A stretch of 62,499 bases of DNA from Latescibacteria bacterium UBA6620 (lineage in GTDB: Bacteria > Latescibacterota > UBA2968): NCBI GenBank assembly GCA_002433075.1, contig DJHM01000039.1:1-62499 (forward strand), written 5' to 3'. Below, one piece after another: positions 57,947 to 62,499 of the stretch (position 1 is its first letter; each line of letters starts with the position of its first letter). A model generated the notes under the pieces. It saw nothing but the letters and a program-made list of their open reading frames with translations. It ran no database searches and was not told the origin of the DNA. The translations under genes and the position numbers were made by a program.

Positions 57947-58636
57947 ATGGTCGAAGCGGAGAAAATCACCAAGCGATACGGGTCAAAGTGGGCCCTTCGA
58001 GAGGTTTCGGTCCGGGAGACTGCGGGCCGTGTTGTTGGTGTCCTAGGACAGAACGGATCGGGCAAGAGTACATTCTTCAGGATCCTGGCCGGGCTCGCAC
58101 GGCCGACTCAAGGCGAGGCCCTGGTCGACGGACAACCACCTTCACACCTCACCCGAAGGTTCACCTCCTACCTGCCGGAAGTGGATCCCTACTACGGCTG
58201 GATGACGGTCGGTCAACTGCTGGAGTTTGCGGGAAGGTTCTATCAAGGCTGGGACTCGGAGCGGGCGCGGGTCTTGCTCGATACGATGGAACTCTCCGAG
58301 GACGCGGTGATCGACTCGCTGTCACGGGGACAACGAGGACGGCTGAAGATCGTGGCAGGATTCGCGTGGCCCAGCCGACTGGTGCTGATGGACGAACCCC
58401 TGAGCGGAATCGACCAGCCCTCCCGCCGGCGCATCCTGGATGGGCTGTTCAATCAGTTCAAGACTGCGGAACAGACGATCCTGATCTCGACGCATCTGGT
58501 CTACGAAGTCGAGCCGTTCGTGGAGGATGTCATCTTTTTTCGCGACGGCGAGGTAACGCTTCAAGGTGAGGCGGATACGTTGAAGCGGGATCGAAACGTC
58601 GATCTGAGCAAACTCTTCGAGGAGGTCGCGGTCTGA
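57947..58636 (+). CDS. ABC transporter ATP-binding protein (YtrB/CcmA-like)
   Basis: A 229-residue ATPase. Walker A is GQNGSGKST, the Q-loop is in YLPEVDPYYGWMTVGQL (the usual Gln is replaced by Pro-Glu), the signature LSRGQRGRLKI replaces LSGGQ, Walker B is LVLMDEP with the catalytic Glu replaced in context by DEPLSGID (D-loop), and the switch His is in ISTHLVYEVE. It energises the small permease that follows. Divergent from the RND operon, so possibly controlled through the same spacer. ATG 57947. Confidence 0.9.
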   Translation: MVEAEKITKRYGSKWALREVSVRETAGRVVGVLGQNGSGKSTFFRILAGLARPTQGEALVDGQPPSHLTRRFTSYLPEVDPYYGWMTVGQLLEFAGRFYQGWDSERARVLLDTMELSEDAVIDSLSRGQRGRLKIVAGFAWPSRLVLMDEPLSGIDQPSRRRILDGLFNQFKTAEQTILISTHLVYEVEPFVEDVIFFRDGEVTLQGEADTLKRDRNVDLSKLFEEVAV

Positions 58637-58656
58637 CGGGTCTGCTTCCACTCTAC

Positions 58657-59319
58657 GTGAAGGAGCTGAGGGAACACCGCGGGATCTACGGCGGCGTATC
58701 CGTCGGGGCGATCCTGCTGTATGTGTTCATTCTGACTCGAGTGGAGGGGGAGGCCGGAGCACTCTTCTTCGCGGGTTTTCCGGTGTGGGTGACGGCCGCG
58801 CTGTTGCCGTTCGCGCTGGCCCGGTCGTTTTCGGGAGAGTGGAAAGCATCGACCCACTACTTTCTCCTGTCCTTGCCCGTACGGTCGGGCACGATCGCTC
58901 TGGCGAAGTGGTTGGCTCCGCTGACAGCGGCTGTCCTGATCTTCAGCGTGTCGCTGGCCGGCATCGACCTGATTCGTGTGGAATTCGAGGTGACAGGTCA
59001 ACTGCTGGAGCAGTTCGGGGCGACGCCACGGGCGGTCCTGAGATACGTGAACACGCAGTACCTGGCCACCGTCGTGTTGCTGCTGGGCGTCGCGATGGCT
59101 TGGGTCGGCGTGCGTCAGACCGTCACGGGTCATGGGCTGGTGGTTGGATCGCTCTACGTGATCCTGACATTTTTCCTCTACTTTCAGTTTATGTCACCGT
59201 TCCATCACCTGGTCGGTGATGTGCCGTCGGTGTGGGTGCCGGTGATCTACTCGTTTACGTTCGGGTTGGCCTACACGATGGCAGGATTCATCCTGTTCGA
59301 TCGCTTTACGGAGATCTGA
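58657..59319 (+). CDS. ABC transporter permease, six-helix type
   Basis: About 220 residues with six hydrophobic helices (for example VSVGAILLYVFILTRV, VWVTAALLPFALARSF, TAAVLIFSVSLAGIDL, LATVVLLLGVAMAWVG and SLYVILTFFLYFQFMS). Resembles ABC-2-type permeases without motifs that reveal the substrate. The annotated start is GTG 58657; the frame LLPLYVKELREHRG upstream suggests translation may begin at a CTG at 58633 or 58642, overlapping the ATPase stop. Forms a two- or three-gene unit with its ATPase and the small protein downstream. Confidence 0.8.
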   Translation: MKELREHRGIYGGVSVGAILLYVFILTRVEGEAGALFFAGFPVWVTAALLPFALARSFSGEWKASTHYFLLSLPVRSGTIALAKWLAPLTAAVLIFSVSLAGIDLIRVEFEVTGQLLEQFGATPRAVLRYVNTQYLATVVLLLGVAMAWVGVRQTVTGHGLVVGSLYVILTFFLYFQFMSPFHHLVGDVPSVWVPVIYSFTFGLAYTMAGFILFDRFTEI

Positions 59320-59321
59320 CC

Positions 59322-59555
59322 TTGTTATCCGTCATCAGCATCCGCGTCTACGACGGGAACGGTCGACCGATGGGTGAGTTTCAGACGGGGGTCGATGCGG
59401 TTCAGCTGTGGCTGTCGGGGTTGGAGAAAGTCGACGACGCACTCGTGTCGGCACGCCCGCTGGTCGATCCCGACGAGCAGAACGCGAACTATGACTGGGA
59501 CCTGTGGGTAAAGCCTTCGGAAGTGGTGGAGGACCTCGAACGTACGCAGAGGTGA
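59322..59555 (+). CDS. Small hypothetical protein downstream of the ABC permease
   Basis: A 77-residue soluble, acidic protein of no recognised family, starting at TTG 59322 two bases after the permease stop: it begins SVISIRVYDGNGRPMGEFQT and ends with a charged helix WVKPSEVVEDLERTQR. The tight spacing implies co-translation with the ABC genes. No membrane segment. The start is uncertain as upstream in-frame sequence is open within the permease gene, but the coding bias changes at this point. Confidence 0.5.
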   Translation: MLSVISIRVYDGNGRPMGEFQTGVDAVQLWLSGLEKVDDALVSARPLVDPDEQNANYDWDLWVKPSEVVEDLERTQR

Positions 59556-59612
59556 GTGGGGTCCAATGGGTCGACCTGAGATGTAGATGATGACGAGCAG
59601 GGTCACTTCTAT

Positions 59613-59646
59613 CCCTTCGGCAGGCTCAGGATAAACTCCGTCGAAG
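59613..59646. repeat. CTTCGGCAGGCTCAGGAT-type dispersed repeat
   Basis: CCCTTCGGCAGGCTCAGGAT followed by AAACTCCGTCGAAG, with CTTCG and CGAAG as inverted ends. I recognise this TCCTGAGCCTGCCGAAGGG motif from intergenic regions of many environmental bacterial genomes, where antisense translation gives tails such as ILSLPKG. Only one copy is seen here. Confidence 0.55.
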
Positions 59647-59760
59647 TCCCTGTTTGCCTATCGCAATGGGCGTGTTTTCGACTCGCGCTCGAACTGACGC
59701 CGCGAAGAGCCGACGGTGAAGAAGTATGACTTTCGTTCCAGGAAACACAAGGAGGATCAC

Positions 59761-60741
59761 GTGATTGGATTTGCAGTCGTTGGACTCGGCATGGGAAAGA
59801 ACAGGGCGCGAAGCGTCGTCGAAACGGATGGTGCCGCGCTCCGGGCGGTCGTGGACCTCGACGCATCGCTGGCCGAGTCCGTGGGAACGGAGCTGGAAAC
59901 CGATTGGGTGACCGATCTGGACGACGCTCTCGGGCGCGACGATGTGGACGTCGTAATGGTGATGACCCCCAGTGGCACCCACGCGGATGTTGGCTGCCAG
60001 GTCGCGGCGGCAGGCAAGCACGTGGTCACGACGAAACCGATGGACGTGTCGACGGTAGCCTGCGACCGGTTGATACAAGCCTGTGAGGACGCGAACGTCC
60101 TGTGCGCGGTCGACTATCAGAGTCGCTACGTCGACGCGAACGCCAAGGTGGCCCAGGGACTGGCGGCCGGAGTATTCGGAGATCCGATTCTGGGTGAGGT
60201 TCGCTTCAAGTGGCATCGCCCTCAGTCCTATTTCGAGCACGGAACGGGTTGGCGAGGGACCTGGGCGATGGACGGCGGCGGCTCGCTGGCCAACCAGGGT
60301 GCTCACCTTCTGGACGTCTTGAGTTGGTTTATGGGAGACCCGGTGAAAGTCTACGGAGAGGCCGCCGTCATCGCTCACGACATCGAAACGGAAGATATCG
60401 GGATGGCGATCGTCAACTTCGAGAGCGGAGCAAAGGGGACGGTCTTGGGGACGACGACCTTCAGCGAGAGTGTCTACTTCAGCGCGGAAGTGCACGGGAC
60501 GAAGGGCGGTGCGTTGCTCGATGATGTCCTTCGAGGTGAAATGCGGGTATTCGGGGATGGCGTCGAGGCCGACCTGGCCGATTTTGGGACGCCCCACGCC
60601 AGTATTGTGGAGGACGTGGTCAGTGCGCTGGACAACGGAACCTCATTGACTGTCGACGGCAGTGAAGGTCGGCGGACCGTGGCGCTGCTTGAGAAGATCT
60701 ACGAATCCGCCCGGTCGGGCACACCCGTTGAGGTTGCCTGA
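59761..60741 (+). CDS. Gfo/Idh/MocA family oxidoreductase
   Basis: A 326-residue NAD(P)-dependent sugar-type dehydrogenase. The nucleotide loop is FAVVGLGMGKNRARSV, VMVMTPSGTHADVGCQ follows, and the catalytic motif VVTTKPMDVS contains the KP lysine. C-terminal domain: RGTWAMDGGGSLANQGAHLLDVLSWFMG with the conserved GGS and Asp/His. GTG 59761 follows AAGGAGG, so the longer frame from 59716 is not used. A PhyH-family gene followed immediately (now only a fragment), a pairing often seen in these organisms. Substrate unknown. Confidence 0.9.
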   Translation: MIGFAVVGLGMGKNRARSVVETDGAALRAVVDLDASLAESVGTELETDWVTDLDDALGRDDVDVVMVMTPSGTHADVGCQVAAAGKHVVTTKPMDVSTVACDRLIQACEDANVLCAVDYQSRYVDANAKVAQGLAAGVFGDPILGEVRFKWHRPQSYFEHGTGWRGTWAMDGGGSLANQGAHLLDVLSWFMGDPVKVYGEAAVIAHDIETEDIGMAIVNFESGAKGTVLGTTTFSESVYFSAEVHGTKGGALLDDVLRGEMRVFGDGVEADLADFGTPHASIVEDVVSALDNGTSLTVDGSEGRRTVALLEKIYESARSGTPVEVA

Positions 60742-60755
60742 CGGGAGACAGACAG

Positions 60756-60966
60756 ATGCTGAGTTCCGAACAGAAGCGTCATTTCGAGGTTTTCGGTTTC
60801 CTCGTTCTACGTCGACTCTTCGACGATGAGGAAATGCAGTGGATGGCGCAGGAAGCCCAGGATGTATTTCTGGAAGAGAGGGAGGGTCGGCCCTTCGAAG
60901 GGCCTGAGCGTCAGACGGTCACCCATCTCTTTACTCGGCGACCCTTTCTGGATGGCGTGGTGGACG
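60756..60966 (+). pseudogene. Phytanoyl-CoA dioxygenase family, N-terminal fragment
   Basis: Starts at ATG 60756 after a GGGAG site and reads MLSSEQKRHFEVFGFLVLRR, LFDDEEMQWMAQEAQDVFLE, ending recognisably at FTRRPFLDGVVD near 60966. This is the usual N-terminus of PhyH-family dioxygenases; all iron and 2-oxoglutarate ligands lie in the missing part. The frame runs on to 61094, but through unrelated sequence. The rest has been replaced by the end of a molybdopterin dehydrogenase gene in another frame. Confidence 0.75.
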
Positions 60967-61437
60967 CCAGTCGGAGAAAATCACGGGCGGGGTATCGGGT
61001 TCGCCAGATACAAAAACGAAAAAGCCTACGTTGCCGAAGTTTGTGTGGACGAGGAAGACCTGATTTGGGTCGGTCGGGTGACGATCGCGGGTGACGCCGG
61101 TCAGATCGTAAACCCGGACGGACTCGCCAACCAGCTCGAAGGTGGGGTGGTGCAGGCAACGAGCTGGTCGCTGAAGGAGGCGGTCGAGTTTGGCCCTGAA
61201 GGGGTGACCAGCGTGGACTGGGAAACGTATCCCGTGCTCTCTTTCACAGAAGCGCCAGAAGTCGAAACGGTTCTGATCGACCGGCCCGGCCTTCCGAGTC
61301 TGGGATGCGGCGAAGCCACGCAGGGACCGACACCCGCCGCAATCGCGAATGCCGTATTTGCCGCGATCGGTGTGCGGGTCAGAGAGATTCCGTTTACGCC
61401 AGAGCGAGTGGCGCGTGCAAGATCGACGAAGGAATAA
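60967..61437 (+). pseudogene. Xanthine dehydrogenase-family molybdopterin subunit, C-terminal fragment
   Basis: In the frame beginning PVGENHGRGIGFARYKNEKA, the sequence continues AGDAGQIVNPDGLANQLEGG, QATSWSLKEAVEF, DWETYPVLSFTEAP, DRPGLPSLGCGEATQGPTPA and ends RVREIPFTPERVARA. This is the last 155 residues of a large (700+ residue) molybdopterin-binding subunit, including the conserved GEATQGPTPAAIANA segment near the cofactor. No start codon or upstream domains exist; it is fused out of frame to a PhyH N-terminus at about 60966. Decayed remnant of a deletion. Confidence 0.8.
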
Positions 61438-61491
61438 CCGGATCGCCCTGAAGGGCATCAGGCCGGAGCGAAAAAAGGAGATCGAACCAGG

Positions 61492-62499
61492 ATGCTGACG
61501 TACGAGTCCCAGCTTCCACATCTGGATCAGGCTATCGACAACGTTCTGCCGCGCCAGGTGATGGACCCGGCGCGCGACCAGTGCGGGGCGATCATCACAG
61601 ATGGGTTGGCCGGCGGCTCGAATGTGACGACGATGACGACCCTGGGCTACGGGTATGTGTGCGAGGGAGCGCGCTGGTATCGGAGTGAAGAACTCGTCGA
61701 TCGGATACGTGCGGGGTGTGTGTTCGCAGAGAAGGTTCGCCGACCTTCGGGCAACTTCGATCTGGTGACGACGAACTTCGATTCTTCTCCAGACACGGCG
61801 TTCATCGTCTATAGCATGGCGCCCGTCGTTCGAGAGGCACGCCGACAGTTCGAAGCGGGCGATGAGGGGGCAGGCGTGATCGCCGAACTCCTCGGTGCGC
61901 TGATTCGGAAATCCGTTCCGGGAATCGTGAAGGGGGGCTTCCACACGCCCAACCACAGGTGGGTGATCTGCGCGGCTTTGGCGCAGGCGTTCGACCTGTT
62001 TCCCGATCTCGAAGGAAAGGATGTCGTCGACCGGTATCTGGACGAGACGATCGACTGCAACGAAGACGGTGAGTACACGGAACGGAGCACGAGCGAGTAT
62101 AATGCGATCTGCAATCGAGCACTGAGGTTGACGGCCGCGTTCTGGAATCGACCTGATTTGCTGGATCTGGTCCGACGAAACCTGGACATGTCGTACCATC
62201 TGCTGCACGCGGACGGGACGATCGTGACGAGCATCTCGACGCGCCAGGATCGAGGAACGCGTAAGGTCCCGGTCGGTCTGGCCGACAGCTACTACTCGCT
62301 CGCCCGGATCTACGGCAACGGATTCTACGCCGCCGTGGCCGATTGTCTCGTTGGTTTAGTGGACAGATACTCAGGCGCGTTACAGCCTTTCCTCGATCAT
62401 CCGGCATGGCGCAAGGACGACCTGGCGAGGGAGAGCCTTCCGGAGGACTATTCGAATCACTACGGGACCTCCGGTTTGTGGCGGGTACGTCGCGGTCGT
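61492..62499 (+). CDS. Probable polysaccharide-degradation or heparinase-related protein, 3' incomplete
   Basis: The frame is open from ATG 61492 to the end of the window (336 residues, no stop). Start MLTYESQLPHLDQAIDNVLP follows AAAGGAG. Features suggest an (alpha/alpha) toroid enzyme: repeated helices with GGFHTPNHRWVICAALAQAF, TERSTSEYNAICNRALRLTA and DMSYHLLHADGTIVTSISTR, reminiscent of heparinase-like or alginate-lyase-like folds, but I cannot name the family. His and Asn in FHTPNHRW and Tyr in SYHLLH are the best active-site candidates. No signal peptide. It may belong functionally with the Gfo/Idh gene upstream. Confidence 0.5.
   Translation, partial: MLTYESQLPHLDQAIDNVLPRQVMDPARDQCGAIITDGLAGGSNVTTMTTLGYGYVCEGARWYRSEELVDRIRAGCVFAEKVRRPSGNFDLVTTNFDSSPDTAFIVYSMAPVVREARRQFEAGDEGAGVIAELLGALIRKSVPGIVKGGFHTPNHRWVICAALAQAFDLFPDLEGKDVVDRYLDETIDCNEDGEYTERSTSEYNAICNRALRLTAAFWNRPDLLDLVRRNLDMSYHLLHADGTIVTSISTRQDRGTRKVPVGLADSYYSLARIYGNGFYAAVADCLVGLVDRYSGALQPFLDHPAWRKDDLARESLPEDYSNHYGTSGLWRVRRGR

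Noticed and set aside
1..62499. CRISPR arrays, prophage or insertion-sequence transposase
   Set aside because: No regular direct repeats with spacers and no integrase, transposase or phage structural motifs in any plausible frame.

Overview
The window looks like a chromosomal segment of a GC-rich, Gram-negative, free-living bacterium. An RND tripartite efflux pump, an outer-membrane factor lipoprotein and a GT9 (heptosyltransferase-type) enzyme imply two membranes. The mix of Gfo/Idh oxidoreductases, phytanoyl-CoA dioxygenase remnants, a heparinase-like lyase, M81 and ThuA proteins, two large DUF6785/DUF6784-type membrane proteins and a giant secreted subtilase ending in dockerin/EF-hand-like repeats is what I would expect of Latescibacterota or a neighbouring FCB/Poribacteria-like lineage. 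That placement is inference; no rRNA is present.

Layout. 1-1.8 kb: a decayed octaheme hydroxylamine-oxidoreductase-like cytochrome and a monoheme cytochrome c. 1.9-9.0 kb (+): hrcA-grpE-dnaJ, prmA, an SH3/TPR membrane protein and a GIY-YIG protein carrying what looks like a dead DnaQ-like domain. 9.1-21.5 kb (-): a frameshifted metallo-beta-lactamase-fold gene, ytoQ, a tightly overlapping M81/SDR/threonine-synthase-like operon, an orphan DNA methyltransferase, then cbiX-MFS-subtilase translationally coupled, and a GT9 gene. 21.6-29.1 kb: ThuA, MsrAB, a methyltransferase-TPR protein, and polB coupled to a TrpD-like gene. 29.3-36.4 kb (+): heparinase-like lyase, amidohydrolase and two tandem large membrane proteins, a plausible carbohydrate-use locus. 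36.4-39.5 kb: DUF423, a cupin, then a gene graveyard (histidine kinase, HlyD adaptor and PQQ-propeller remnants) surrounding an intact four-helix-bundle (S23/IVP) gene flanked by AGG-rich inverted repeats. 39.6-45.5 kb: GNAT, RluA-type synthase, Gfo/Idh, a 5'-truncated PhyH, adenosine deaminase and a serine hydrolase. 45.5-51.2 kb: a palindrome-packed intergenic region, then prs, hisI, a MraY-type transferase, an M20 peptidase and nadA. 51.3-57.8 kb (-): a four-gene TetR-regulated RND efflux operon with a visible operator. 57.9-62.5 kb (+): a small ABC transporter, Gfo/Idh, a PhyH/xanthine-dehydrogenase deletion scar and the start of a further gene that leaves the window.

The most striking overall property is the density of broken genes. 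At least eight remnants are recognisable, several meeting at base-level junctions or sitting beside short dispersed repeats. The palindrome-rich spacers at 40.7-41.1 and 45.5-45.7 kb and the leader-like regions before hrcA and prmA are the best candidates for undescribed regulatory or structural DNA. No CRISPR array, tRNA, rRNA, transposase or phage gene was found. All start-site choices and family assignments were made by eye from motifs.
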